Shown piece by piece: positions 1 to 8,541 of a DNA stretch of 49,719 bases (within the stretch, counting starts at the first letter, position 1; each line of letters starts with the position of its first letter). The translations under genes and the position numbers were made by a program. The stretch is from Candidatus Hydrogenedentota bacterium. GTDB taxonomy: Bacteria; Hydrogenedentota; Hydrogenedentia; Hydrogenedentales; CAILVY01. The stretch spans positions 1 to 49,719 of the forward strand of contig JAKQOG010000160.1 of assembly GCA_029565395.1 (NCBI GenBank), read 5' to 3'. The notes under the pieces were generated by a model. It saw nothing but the letters and a program-made list of their open reading frames with translations, ran no database searches and had not been told where the DNA came from.

Positions 1-454
1 ACTATAGTGATCATGGGCAATGATGAGGGAGGTTTGACGACGAAAATGAGCTCATTTTTGGCGCATTGGAAGGGCAACCCCGAAATCTGACGCAGGCCCT
101 TTCGGCGAAATAACCCTTTTTCTCAAAAGATCGACGTACACTGGGCATATTACTGAGATTTCACAGCCAAATCGTTGCCTTTTTATTTGTCAAGATGCGA
201 AAAGGGCGATTTTACAGATGTCTCTATTCATATTTCAGATAACCCGCTTAAGAGTACATATCCATTAAGAGCCTCTAACAAAACCCATTACCGGAGTTCT
301 TAAACAGAGACAAGCATGCTTAAAAATGACATTGTTTGGGGCACCGAGTCCAATACACAAAATAGTGCATGGTCATAAGGAAGCGGTTTTGTTAAAGGTT
401 CTAAGAATATTGCCAGAAGACTGATGCTTCTTAAACCCAGAAGACTGACAACTC
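1..454. other. Left-edge region without a recognisable gene
   Basis: No open reading frame with a convincing start or family signature is seen here. The stretch at 157-219 resembles 23047-23110 over about 60 bp, so part of it is a dispersed repeat. Around 418-455 there are short direct repeats of the word AGAAGACTGA. The end of an upstream gene beyond the window edge cannot be excluded. Confidence 0.4.
157..219. repeat. Dispersed ~60-bp repeat, copy 1
   Basis: The core AATCGTTGCCTTTTTATTTG, preceded by ATTTCAC and followed by GAAAAGGGCGATTTTACAG, recurs with few changes at 23047-23110. Both copies lie outside genes. No terminal palindrome or coding potential was seen. Function unknown. Confidence 0.5.
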
Positions 455-563
455 TTAAGCCCGAAGGGTTTTAACATGACAGCCTATCGCGGCGTAGCCG
501 CAACCAAACCAACAAGTTAGCGATAAAGTGCGAAACTTTTTCAATCAGTTGGAGAATTAGGGA

Positions 564-582
564 CCCAGGGCAACGCCCTGGG
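564..582. repeat. REP-like hairpin, left of transposase
   Basis: Perfect 8-bp stem CCCAGGGC/GCCCTGGG with loop AAC. The same hairpin with loop GTT occurs at 1135-1153, so the pair is in inverted orientation around the transposase gene. Confidence 0.75.
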
Positions 583-635
583 ACAAGGATTAGGCAAGGG
601 TAAAGCCCTGAAAGGGCGAAACAAGGAGTCATTCC

Positions 636-1088
636 ATGCCACAATCTCTATCCATGAATCTTATTCACCTTATCTATAGCACCAAAAACCGCCATGCCTG
701 CCTGACCCCATCCATTCGCCCGAAATTATTCGCATATCAATGTGGCATTTTCCGGGAATGGGATAGCCCAACCCTTGTGATTGGCGGGGATTCAGACCAT
801 GTGCATGCATTATTTATATTATCTAAAAAACACGCCTTATGTCAGATCATAGAAGAGGTTAAGAAAGGGTCGTCGAAATGGATTAAGACCCAAGACCGCG
901 AATATGCCGGGTTCCATTGGCAAAGCGGATATGGGGCGTTTTCCGTGAGCCAATCCCATGTGCCTCGGGTACGCCAGTATATCGAACAACAAGAGGAACA
1001 TCATCGTAAGGTTTCATTTCAAGATGAATTTCGTCTATTTCTGAAGCGATATAAAATTGAATACGATGAACGATATGTTTGGGATTAG
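636..1088 (+). CDS. REP-associated tyrosine transposase (IS200/IS605 TnpA family)
   Basis: A 150-residue single-domain Y1 transposase, the usual length for IS200/RAYT proteins. The metal-binding HUH motif is His55-Val-His57 in the segment GDSDHVHALF. The candidate nucleophile is Tyr115 in VRQYIEQQEEHH, in the C-terminal helix. The start MNLIHLIYSTKNR at residue 7 matches the family's usual first strand, so the protein may begin at either Met1 or Met7. AAGGAG at 623-628 lies a little upstream. Such enzymes cut and rejoin single-stranded DNA at REP hairpins. The flanking hairpins support the RAYT class rather than a simple IS200. No TnpB partner is present. The family assignment is firm; whether it is active is unknown. 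Confidence 0.85.
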   Translation: MPQSLSMNLIHLIYSTKNRHACLTPSIRPKLFAYQCGIFREWDSPTLVIGGDSDHVHALFILSKKHALCQIIEEVKKGSSKWIKTQDREYAGFHWQSGYGAFSVSQSHVPRVRQYIEQQEEHHRKVSFQDEFRLFLKRYKIEYDERYVWD

Positions 1089-1134
1089 TGCGATGTGGCG
1101 CCCTTACAGGGCATGTTATGGTGGGGGCCATTGT

Positions 1135-1153
1135 CCCAGGGCGTTGCCCTGGG
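1135..1153. repeat. REP-like hairpin, right of transposase
   Basis: Perfect 8-bp stem CCCAGGGC/GCCCTGGG with loop GTT. It mirrors the hairpin at 564-582 and is followed by the inverted flank at 1152-1182. Confidence 0.75.
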
Positions 1154-1259
1154 CTGTCATGTTAAAAACCCTTCGGGCTTAAAATGTGTCATCTCTTTGG
1201 ATTAATGAGTCATTACCTTTTCGGTGGAATACCCAACTTACCGTTGTCATGACCCGGTA

Positions 1260-1290
1260 GATCGGTCTGATTGGCCCGATCAGACCGATC
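1260..1290 (-). terminator. Strong stem-loop at the end of the sugar operon
   Basis: A perfect 12-bp stem GATCGGTCTGAT/ATCAGACCGATC surrounds a 7-nt loop and overlaps the stop codon of the kinase gene. On the minus strand it has no clear U-tract, so it may act as an RNA-stabilising or transcript-ending hairpin rather than a textbook terminator. It is made of repeats of one short word (GATCGGTC), which is also the style of other intergenic repeats here. Confidence 0.45.
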
Positions 1291-2794
1291 GGTCCGATAG
1301 ATTTTTCAATAAACCCTTCATCGCGGGATAAAGCTGCCGATAGTGTTGATAGAGTTCTTGGTATTGCTGATGACGTTTGACATTGGGCTCGAAAACGAGA
1401 TCGCGGTTTACAAAGTTCTCCACACCCTCATTAACGCTTGAGAACGCGTTTGTTGCCACCCCCGCGAGGATCGCCGCGCCCAGCATGCCGCATTCCGTAA
1501 TGCGCGGACGCACGAAGGGCACGCCCAGGATATCCGCTTTGATTTGAAGCCACGCCGCCGATTTCGCCCCGCCGCCCGTCGCCACAAACCCGGACATATC
1601 AATGCCCATGGCCTTAAGCGCATCCAGGCTCTCGAGAAAGTACATGGTGGCGCTTTCCATGATCGCCTTCAAAATTTCACCGCGGGTGGTGGTGGTGCGC
1701 AGGCCTGCAATGACGCCCGACGAATCCGCGATAAAATTGGGCGTGCCCGTGATCTCGAAATGCGGCAGCACCAGCAGCCGCGTGGGTTCCGGGGGCAATT
1801 CCCGCATCAGGAGATCATACAAATCTTCATTGCCTTCCAGCAGCAATTTGTCGGCGGAAGCGAAGGTATCGCGGAACCACCGCACCAGCACGCCGCTCTG
1901 ATTGTAAATGAACGAAACATACAACCCCTTCAACACGTGGTGTTCGACATTCAGCCCGCAAGGCAGCATTTCTTTGGCGGAGGGAATCCGCGCATACGTC
2001 GGCGCAATGCATTCCACAGTGCCGATCCCGCAGCAGGCCTTGCCCGCTTCGAAAATCCCCGCCCCCAGCGAATTACAGCACTGATCATGCCCGCCCACTA
2101 CGATTTGGACGTTCTCGGGCAACCCCAGCCGTTCCGCCATTTCGCTGCTGACGTGACCTGCAAGGGTTCCGCTTGGAACCGGTTTTGGAAATTTTTCTCG
2201 GTCCAATCCCGACCAGCCCAGCAATTGCTCCGACCAATCTTCCTTGCGGATATCAAAAAGCAACGTGCGATTCGCCAGCGAGTGGCTAGTCAGTGGTTCA
2301 CCACCCAAAAAGAAGGCAATCAGGTCCGCCCACAACAATAGTTTCCACGCACCCGCATAAATCTCTGGTTGATGATCCCTCAGCCAGAGTAGCTTGGGCA
2401 GTGAATAATTCGGCCCGAGAATGTTGGGATTGATCGCATAGAACGCCTGCTGTCCGATTTCCGCAGAAAGTTTTTCCACATACTCGCCACCGCGCAGGTC
2501 CGTATGGAGAATGCTGTTGCCAAGGATCTCGCCTTTCGCGGAAACGGGCGTCATGGCCTCGCCCATCGAACTGATGCTGATCGCCGAGATGGGATCCCGC
2601 TTGGAATGTGAGGCGACTTCCGCGATGCAGGTGAAAATCTGTTCGATCACCCGGCGGCTGTCGAGTTCCATCCAGCCTTCCCGTGGATACAGCGTGGGAT
2701 ATTCGCGGTAGGCCGTGGCTATGCACGAACCGTCCAAGGTAAATGCGGCGGCCTTGCAGCCGGTCGTGCCGATGTCAATGCCCATCAAACTCAT
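1280..2794 (-). CDS. FGGY-family carbohydrate kinase (xylulokinase-like)
   Basis: Predicted to phosphorylate a ketose or polyol with ATP. The 504 residues match the usual FGGY length. The N-terminal phosphate-binding segment MGIDIGTTGCKAAAF (residues 4-18) and the GGHDQCCNSLGAG segment (about 235) are typical. The C-terminal domain carries ATGGGAKSAAWLQIKADILG (about 408-427), the adenosine-binding loop of FGGY_C. The start overlaps the upstream isomerase stop by 4 bp, so the two are translationally coupled. With the isomerase and a class II aldolase it forms an isomerise - phosphorylate - cleave pathway. Xylulokinase is the closest general description; the sugar cannot be told from sequence and could be xylulose, fuculose or ribulose. 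Confidence 0.88.
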   Translation of the reverse strand: MSLMGIDIGTTGCKAAAFTLDGSCIATAYREYPTLYPREGWMELDSRRVIEQIFTCIAEVASHSKRDPISAISISSMGEAMTPVSAKGEILGNSILHTDLRGGEYVEKLSAEIGQQAFYAINPNILGPNYSLPKLLWLRDHQPEIYAGAWKLLLWADLIAFFLGGEPLTSHSLANRTLLFDIRKEDWSEQLLGWSGLDREKFPKPVPSGTLAGHVSSEMAERLGLPENVQIVVGGHDQCCNSLGAGIFEAGKACCGIGTVECIAPTYARIPSAKEMLPCGLNVEHHVLKGLYVSFIYNQSGVLVRWFRDTFASADKLLLEGNEDLYDLLMRELPPEPTRLLVLPHFEITGTPNFIADSSGVIAGLRTTTTRGEILKAIMESATMYFLESLDALKAMGIDMSGFVATGGGAKSAAWLQIKADILGVPFVRPRITECGMLGAAILAGVATNAFSSVNEGVENFVNRDLVFEPNVKRHQQYQELYQHYRQLYPAMKGLLKNLSDRSV

Positions 2795-4197
2795 GGGACG
2801 CTCACCTCATACCCTAAATACTTCTCAAAGGCTTCGCGCAGGGGCGCCAGCACATGCCCGGGCGTCACCGCCACATGATGCCGGTGGCCTTCCCGGCCAA
2901 TCGCCAGCAGCACATCCTGCAGCCGGAGAATTTCCGCCACGCCCGCGCATCCAAAGAACTCCTTCGGCACCACGTCATCCGTGAACCGGCCTTCACCCAG
3001 GTAAAATTTCATCTTGCCGTCCGCCGTGGTGAGGTTCCCAAACGTCATTGGCATCGGCGCAATGCGCCCGATGTTGCACCCGTAGGCGCAGCCCTTCCCC
3101 ACCGCATTTTCAAGGATGGCATGGTCCGTGACAAGGCCCTTCCCCGCCATCATCGTCTGCGGCACCGGCCCGCAATGGAACAAAATGCACTTATCCTCGT
3201 CTTCGCCAAAATTGTTGTTCCAATCAAGGCATGCGGCGGTTTGGCCCGAGGCACTGCCTAGCGCGCGCATCGTGATCGCGCTGCCCACGTCCACCTCGCA
3301 TGACGCCATAACGCCCCGTTCGTTCATCTCGCTCAACAACACGCAGCACGAAATGCCGAACTGCTGCTGCATCTCCAGCCAGCACCGGATCGCCAATGCG
3401 TCCAGCTTCATCTCCTCCACCAGACCGTCCAGCACCACGCCCAACGCCACCAGTCGCTCGAATGCCTTCTTCGGGACCCCTTTCCAACAGGTATACGCGC
3501 TCAACACGTTTGCCTTCGCCTTTGCTGCTTTGTCCGTCATCTTGACCGCCCGCACCCGCGCAAACACGTCCGACAGATCCACCGTCTCCATCGTGATGCC
3601 ATGCCGCTGGAGCGCCAATTCGTCAATCCGCACGGTTTTAAACGCCGTGGTGCGCGCGCCAATCGCCCCGACAATCATTTTCCGCGACGCCTTCACCGTC
3701 CGGCACAAGCGGTCGAAATACGTCACATTCTCCACGAAGGCCGGGCTGCACGGATGCACCACATGCGGCTTTACCGCCGTGAATTTCACCCCGTACTGCA
3801 AGAACACGTCCATGATGGAAAGTTTGCCGCAGAAGGAATCCCGCCGCTGCGCCGGATTCAGTTTGTCCATCTCATCGGGATACGCCTGGATGAGGATGGG
3901 CGCATTCGCCTCATTCAATGCCGCCACTGCCCCCGTCTCATCCCCGAAATTCGGCAGACACACAATCACCCCGTCGTATTTCCCCGCGTTCTTTTTAAGG
4001 AAATTCGCGTAGATCGCGCCTTCCGCCGGCGTTTCAACCGCGCCGTTCCGCGTGGCGCTTGGCTCCAACATTAAAGTCTTATGTCCCAGCTTTTGCAGCG
4101 TTTGTGAGAGTTCCTGACGCGCGCTCGCCTGCAACGACGCCGGGAAAAAGCCCCGATTCCCAAAAAATAAGGCAAATGTCGATTTATTCTGCTTCAT
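2791..4197 (-). CDS. L-fucose/L-arabinose isomerase family protein
   Basis: Predicted aldose-ketose isomerase of the fucose/arabinose isomerase-like fold, 468 residues. The N-terminal Rossmann-like part begins FALFFGNRGFFPASL, and the middle contains KYDGVIVCLPNFGDE. The C-terminal half has CEVDVGSAITMRALG, the acidic metal-site region, and CILFHCGPVP. The reading frame stays open upstream to 4266. The Met at 4197 is chosen because GGAGAG lies 7 nt before it and the upstream codons fall in a repeat-rich spacer. It lies between the aldolase and the kinase in one minus-strand operon. Many members of this group are uncharacterised, so the substrate is open. Confidence 0.85.
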   Translation of the reverse strand: MKQNKSTFALFFGNRGFFPASLQASARQELSQTLQKLGHKTLMLEPSATRNGAVETPAEGAIYANFLKKNAGKYDGVIVCLPNFGDETGAVAALNEANAPILIQAYPDEMDKLNPAQRRDSFCGKLSIMDVFLQYGVKFTAVKPHVVHPCSPAFVENVTYFDRLCRTVKASRKMIVGAIGARTTAFKTVRIDELALQRHGITMETVDLSDVFARVRAVKMTDKAAKAKANVLSAYTCWKGVPKKAFERLVALGVVLDGLVEEMKLDALAIRCWLEMQQQFGISCCVLLSEMNERGVMASCEVDVGSAITMRALGSASGQTAACLDWNNNFGEDEDKCILFHCGPVPQTMMAGKGLVTDHAILENAVGKGCAYGCNIGRIAPMPMTFGNLTTADGKMKFYLGEGRFTDDVVPKEFFGCAGVAEILRLQDVLLAIGREGHRHHVAVTPGHVLAPLREAFEKYLGYEVSVP

Positions 4198-4225
4198 ACG
4201 TCTCTCCTTCCACTCATTCTCCGGT

Positions 4226-4262
4226 TCTCTGAGTTCTTTGCGCTCTTTATGGTTAAAACTCT
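4226..4262. repeat. CTTTGTG-type dispersed repeat (half unit)
   Basis: TTCTCTGAGTTCTTTGCGCTCTTTATGGTTAAAAC-like sequence is one arm of the hairpin repeat found in fuller form at 25217, 29093, 31371 and 39100. It fills the gap between aldolase and isomerase genes. A second degenerate series built on the word GTCCAT follows at about 4300-4345. Confidence 0.45.
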
Positions 4263-4345
4263 TCAAACCCCCGTGCCACTATCACCATCGCACATCCTTA
4301 ATGTCCATTATGTTCATACCGTCCATGATATCCTCGTCCACCCCC

Positions 4346-5257
4346 TTAACCTCCCACATAAATTTTATCCACCGAATTTTCCAGTTCCAGTTCTTCCCGC
4401 ACCGCCTGCACCGTTGCGGCATATGCCGCTTCCTGTGCCTTCGCCACCGATTCACCCATCAGCGCCTCATATGGCTGCCGAATCGCCGTTCCCACATTAA
4501 TCTTCGCGATGCCGTGCCGGATGGCCTCCAACACACATGCCTTACGGATGCCCGATCCGCCGTGCAACACCATCGGCACGTTCACCAACGCCTGCAACGC
4601 ATCCAATCGCTCGATACTGAGCCGCGCCTCCACTTTTTTCTCGCTCTTCCGCGCTGCACTGATCGCACCATGCACGCTCCCCACCGCCACCGACAGCCAG
4701 TCCACGCCCGTCTCCCGCACAAACCGCAGCGCCTCCTGTGGATCCGTAAACCCCTTGCCCGATTCAAACAACTCATCATACGGCGGCAGCGGCCCCTCCT
4801 CATGCCCCATTACCGCGCCCAGTTCCGCCTCCACGGGAATCCCTCCCGCATGCGCCATATCCACCACTTTTTTCGTCGCGGCGATATTCTCCTCCAACGA
4901 CAGCCGCGATCCGTCCACCATGATCGAATGATATCCCAACTCCACGGCAAGTCCCAGGTCCGCCATATAATCTACCCGCAACCCGTCCTCATCAATCACC
5001 GGCACATGATCCAGATGCAGCCGCGTACACCGCGTATCCTTCACCCGCTGATATTCCTCATAAACTTCCCGGATCCCCTTCGACTGAAACTTCATCCATT
5101 CAGGCCGCGCCACCATGATCAACCCGAAGCATCGCGTATCCCGCAGCGCCTGCACTATCGGCGCCATCATCGGCAAATACGGCACATTAAACCCCGGGAT
5201 GGCCGTTCCGGCCTGCCAGGCACGGCGCATGAAATCACTCATTGTACATGTGTTCAA
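4346..5257 (-). CDS. Class II (zinc) ketose-bisphosphate aldolase
   Basis: Predicted TIM-barrel aldolase that splits a phosphorylated ketose into DHAP and an aldehyde. Family landmarks are AIPGFNVPYLPM near the N-terminus, LHLDHVP (zinc ligand His and catalytic Asp region), EAELGAVMGHEEG, VAVGSVHGA and VLHGGSGI near the C-terminus. The frame is open to an ATG at 5311 with no ribosome site. A TTG at 5257 has AAAGGAG 10 nt upstream, and the resulting N-terminus aligns with the usual aldolase start, so TTG is preferred. It is first in the operon before the isomerase and kinase. It belongs to the FbaA/GatY/KbaY group, not the class II fuculose aldolase family. Exact substrate unknown. Confidence 0.87.
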   Translation of the reverse strand: MNTCTMSDFMRRAWQAGTAIPGFNVPYLPMMAPIVQALRDTRCFGLIMVARPEWMKFQSKGIREVYEEYQRVKDTRCTRLHLDHVPVIDEDGLRVDYMADLGLAVELGYHSIMVDGSRLSLEENIAATKKVVDMAHAGGIPVEAELGAVMGHEEGPLPPYDELFESGKGFTDPQEALRFVRETGVDWLSVAVGSVHGAISAARKSEKKVEARLSIERLDALQALVNVPMVLHGGSGIRKACVLEAIRHGIAKINVGTAIRQPYEALMGESVAKAQEAAYAATVQAVREELELENSVDKIYVGG

Positions 5258-5447
5258 GGAAAGCGGACTCCTTTGGTTTTTCGTCTGGAGAAGTTGTTTC
5301 ATTTTGGTCACTTTAGACGCAAAAACGCAAGTTTTGATCGATTATAACAGGTCTTGGCCTTTTCCCCGAAGAAAGATGTTTTCCCCCAGGCAAGTTGCTT
5401 TGTGTATGCTATAGTCCATTCCGGGATGCAGCCTGCGAGGGTTTGGT

Positions 5448-7031
5448 ATGAAAAAGCGCATATATTGGGTGATTCTTTTATTTGCCTTGGCAATGGCTGC
5501 CGCGTATTACATGCATGTTCCATCCCGGGAGGCGCAAGAGCGGAAGAACGATGGTGATGCCGGTGAGATCGCGGTCCCTGCGGATGCACAAGTGCCTGCC
5601 CGCCCTGATTTCATGGAATGCAGCGCCGCCGGCAATATGGGGCAGTCTCCAGATGCCGACCTGATCAGGACGGTTCAGGCGAATCTTTATGAGGATGAAA
5701 AGTTTTTACGAAAGCGCTTGATCGCCGCGTCCTGGGGCACTCTTTATTTGTGGCGGCTCAATGGGTTTATAGGGCCGAAATACGATTTTATCCCCTATGA
5801 GCCGGGCGCACCGCTTGCGATTATGGAATCGACAGCAGAAGGTGGTATGGGGGAGGCCGCACTCGAAGGGGAAGCGGAAGGTGAAGGGTCCGAATGCATA
5901 GCAGAGGAAGAGTATCACCCGATCTATTTCTCCAAGATCGAGCCCGATGCCTATATTCTGCACACGGGTCTGTATTTCTGTTTTGATTGTGGCGCAGGCT
6001 CGGCGGTTCGTTGGGATTTGGATCAGAACAAACGCCTTGATCTCTGGCATGGGGAAACAGACTATCTCAAAGACTTGATTATCAGCCCGGATGAACAGGC
6101 TGTGGCGGTGCACTACTTCTGGATGGGCACTCCGGGTGAAGCCCTGTCGGTATTTCGAAATGGGGATTGGTTCGCGGAAATCTCTGCGTTGGGGACGGGA
6201 ATCGATGTCGCGGCGATCAACCACGCCAATACGCACGTGGCGGTTTGTACGGCCGTGGGCATTCATGTGCTGGTTAAACTGCCGCCATCGCCTCCGGAAG
6301 AGGACGGGGAAACAGAGGGCATCGAAGTGCCTCCGCCGATCTTTTTTGGCGGCGATCTTCCGCATAATTCCCTGGAAAGCACTGGAAACACGGAATTATT
6401 GAGGCTCAAAACCAAATTTGAGGGAAGTGTGTCATGCGCCGTGTTTGCCCCTGATGATACGGTCCTGGCCCTGGCCGGGGAGGATGGATGGATCCAGTGT
6501 TTTAACGGACGCGGCGGCGGCGCGCTTGCCTCCATGAAAAAGTTAAACTCGCCGGTTCGGGAACTGCTGTTCACTGCCGATGGTTCGTGTCTCTTGGCGC
6601 GGACCGAATCTGGCAAGGTACAGGCATATAAGACCTCAACCGCGCGGCCCTGTTATCCGGCCTTGAAGCACGGTACGGAACTTGCCGGCATGCGCTTGTT
6701 TGCGGACGGCACTCTCCTTTTAACCTGGGGAGGAACGCATTTGCGCGCTTGGGGCCTCTCTTCCGGAAAAGAGATCTATCCTGCGGTCAAATTTACTGCG
6801 CCTATAGCCGGGGCGGTGTTCCCGCGTGAAGCCCCGGACACGGTTGTCCTTTGGAGCCGGGACGGACATTTTAGGGGGTATGACATTCACACGGGGGAAC
6901 CGCAGATTCCACTGCACCAGCATGGCGACAGCATGGCGGGAGTTACGTTGTCCAAAGGATGTCTGCTTACCTGGGATGAAAAGGGACGTATACGCGAATG
7001 GCGTGTTCCCCTGAAGAGCAGCGGGGTGTAA
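5448..7031 (+). CDS. Secreted or membrane-anchored WD40/beta-propeller-like protein
   Basis: 527 residues. Residues 1-22 form a signal or anchor (MKKRIYWVILLFALAMAAAYY). A low-complexity Glu/Gly stretch (EGEAEGEGSECIAEEE) lies at about 138-154, like the linkers of other secreted proteins here. The C-terminal half has repeated blade-like units with ISPDEQAVAVHY, VFAPDDTVLALAGEDGWIQCF and LLFTADGSCLLARTESGKVQAY, the pattern of WD40-like propellers. Such domains mediate protein contacts; no catalytic motif is seen. It is transcribed divergently from the sugar operon. Function unknown. Confidence 0.7.
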   Translation: MKKRIYWVILLFALAMAAAYYMHVPSREAQERKNDGDAGEIAVPADAQVPARPDFMECSAAGNMGQSPDADLIRTVQANLYEDEKFLRKRLIAASWGTLYLWRLNGFIGPKYDFIPYEPGAPLAIMESTAEGGMGEAALEGEAEGEGSECIAEEEYHPIYFSKIEPDAYILHTGLYFCFDCGAGSAVRWDLDQNKRLDLWHGETDYLKDLIISPDEQAVAVHYFWMGTPGEALSVFRNGDWFAEISALGTGIDVAAINHANTHVAVCTAVGIHVLVKLPPSPPEEDGETEGIEVPPPIFFGGDLPHNSLESTGNTELLRLKTKFEGSVSCAVFAPDDTVLALAGEDGWIQCFNGRGGGALASMKKLNSPVRELLFTADGSCLLARTESGKVQAYKTSTARPCYPALKHGTELAGMRLFADGTLLLTWGGTHLRAWGLSSGKEIYPAVKFTAPIAGAVFPREAPDTVVLWSRDGHFRGYDIHTGEPQIPLHQHGDSMAGVTLSKGCLLTWDEKGRIREWRVPLKSSGV

Positions 7032-7042
7032 ACGAGAGGGTA

Positions 7043-7132
7043 TCAGTTAGGCTTGTCTTCGCGGAAGGCAATGATAATCCAGAAGAAGACCACCGCGGCC
7101 AAAAGTCCCATATAGAGGGCATACCACAGCAT
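7043..7132 (-). CDS. Possible 29-residue single-pass membrane peptide
   Basis: The minus strand between two plus-strand genes can encode MLWYALYMGLLAAVVFF followed by WIIIAFREDKPN: one strong hydrophobic helix with a charged tail. AAAGG lies about 12 nt before the start codon. It ends just after the stop of the WD40-like gene on the other strand. The clean helix-plus-tail layout resembles small membrane proteins, but a peptide this short could arise by chance. Confidence 0.3.
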   Translation of the reverse strand: MLWYALYMGLLAAVVFFWIIIAFREDKPN

Positions 7133-7211
7133 AACGCAAACGATGCCTTTCTTTGTTGTACACGCCCATGGTACCATACACGCGGACGATTTTAATAAGG
7201 GCTTGTATTTC

Positions 7212-8366
7212 ATGAAATGGTTGTACTTTTTAGGGCTTCTGGGCTTGGCGGGCATGATAACGATGACCGGGTCAGGCTGCGGCCAGATTGCGGATCCGGA
7301 CAATATCAAAATTGCCAAGGTGGATGACACCTATATCACGCGCGGCGATTTGTTTCGGCTGTTAAACGACATGGATGATGCGGATCGCCCGAAAATCAAC
7401 AACCGGGCGGATCTGTTGCGGGTGCTGAATCAGCATATCGATTCCAAAATTAAAACGCCGCTGGGACAGCAATTGGCGCAGGAAGGAAAAATCCGGATAC
7501 CCCGGGACGCAGCACGGGAACAGTATTTTAAGGAGTGCGGGGACGACCAGGAGCAGATGCGGGCGATCTGGGGCATGGAACCGCCGGCGGGAGGTGAAAT
7601 CACTCCCCTGATGAAGGTGTACAATCTGACCCCTCAAGGCATCGTAGCGATGAAAAATATTATTGAGCAAAAGACGGATAAGATTTTGGAGCGGCTGCAA
7701 GGGGACCAGGCGGTGCAGTACCTGGCCGTTCACGATCTTCAGACCAACAAATTAACGATAGATCAGGCGGAATTGGAACGGGAATACAAGTTACGCAAAG
7801 CCTCTTTAAAGAAACTCGAATGGATGCGGTTCCAGGCCGTGCAATATCCGGGGGGGTCGGAAGATGCCCTGGCGCAGGCAGCGAAAATTCGCGAACGATT
7901 AAACGCAGGCGAGACATTTGAAGGAATTGTGGCGGAGATCCAGTCGCTGCAAGCTACTTCGATTGTGCGGCCGGGGGTCACGGCGAACGTAATTGAATCC
8001 GAGATCGAGAACAATCCCGATTTGCAGAAATTCAAGGGATTCTGGGCCGTGGCGTCGGGCGCGGAACCCGGCACGATCATCGGGCCCGTGTACCTGCCGC
8101 AGTATCAGCAAATGAGCCAGGACGCCCAAGGCCGCACACAGGTGATGAATATGCCCGAAGCCTGGCTGGTTCTAAAAGTGTTGGACAACCGTCCGGAGTC
8201 CGAAATGTCTTTGGATGAAGCCAAAATGACCATCATGCCGTCCTTGGTGGTGGCGCAGGAAATGAAAAATCTCCGCGAACAACACGGCGTGGAAATCTAT
8301 GAAGACAAACTGCCGGATCCAAGGCAGTTGGGGGGAGACCTGGAGGACCCGTTTAAGGATCTGTGA
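7212..8366 (+). CDS. Parvulin/SurA-like lipoprotein
   Basis: 384 residues with a lipoprotein signal: hydrophobic residues 4-14, then the lipobox MTGSGC with the acylated Cys near residue 20. The segment IAKVDDTYITRGDLFRLLNDM resembles the N-terminal chaperone domain of SurA/PpiC proteins. The middle and C-terminus follow the parvulin layout: a strand, a helix (AQAAKIRERLNAGETFEGIVAEI), a surface-exposed loop, then GTIIGPVYL and AWLVLKVLDNRPESE. The rotamase core is divergent, so it may be a chaperone more than an isomerase. The start at 7212 has AAGGG upstream; an open frame from 7143 lacks support. It probably helps folding of exported proteins. Confidence 0.65.
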   Translation: MKWLYFLGLLGLAGMITMTGSGCGQIADPDNIKIAKVDDTYITRGDLFRLLNDMDDADRPKINNRADLLRVLNQHIDSKIKTPLGQQLAQEGKIRIPRDAAREQYFKECGDDQEQMRAIWGMEPPAGGEITPLMKVYNLTPQGIVAMKNIIEQKTDKILERLQGDQAVQYLAVHDLQTNKLTIDQAELEREYKLRKASLKKLEWMRFQAVQYPGGSEDALAQAAKIRERLNAGETFEGIVAEIQSLQATSIVRPGVTANVIESEIENNPDLQKFKGFWAVASGAEPGTIIGPVYLPQYQQMSQDAQGRTQVMNMPEAWLVLKVLDNRPESEMSLDEAKMTIMPSLVVAQEMKNLREQHGVEIYEDKLPDPRQLGGDLEDPFKDL

Positions 8367-8490
8367 GCGGTCCGCGGTCCGCAGTCGGCTATCAGCGTTC
8401 TATACGCTATCCCAAAACCTGATGATATGCCGCGCCCACTGCCATTCCCCCGCAGGCGGGAATCCAGGCTAAAGTGGGCATGAATATAAG

Positions 8491-8525
8491 AACAGCCCGT
8501 TTCCCTGAGAGAGAAACGGGCCGTT
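8491..8525. terminator. Bidirectional stem-loop between convergent genes
   Basis: The stem GCCCGTTTC/GAAACGGGC (8495-8503 with 8513-8521) extends outward through AAC/GTT with one mismatch. It lies between the lipoprotein gene ending at 8366 and the minus-strand gene ending at 8542. U-tracts are weak on both sides. Likely the terminator of the nifJ operon. Confidence 0.6.
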
Positions 8526-8541
8526 ATGCATTAATTTGGGT

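Larger units (their letters stand above)
455..1182 (+). mobile_element. RAYT/IS200-like element bracketed by inverted palindromes
   Basis: A single Y1 transposase gene sits between matching inverted flanks. The 30 bp at 455-484 (TTAAGCCCGAAGGG ... ATGACAGCC) return as the reverse complement at 1152-1182 with one base inserted. Inside these lie hairpins at 564-582 and 1135-1153, each with a perfect 8-bp stem (CCCAGGGC/GCCCTGGG) and a 3-nt loop. Weaker GCCCT/AGGGC hairpins lie near 605-617 and 1099-1112. This is the REP-RAYT-REP arrangement, in which a domesticated IS200-type transposase is flanked by its palindromic substrates. The boundaries are set by the repeats; no target duplication is evident. 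Confidence 0.7.
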
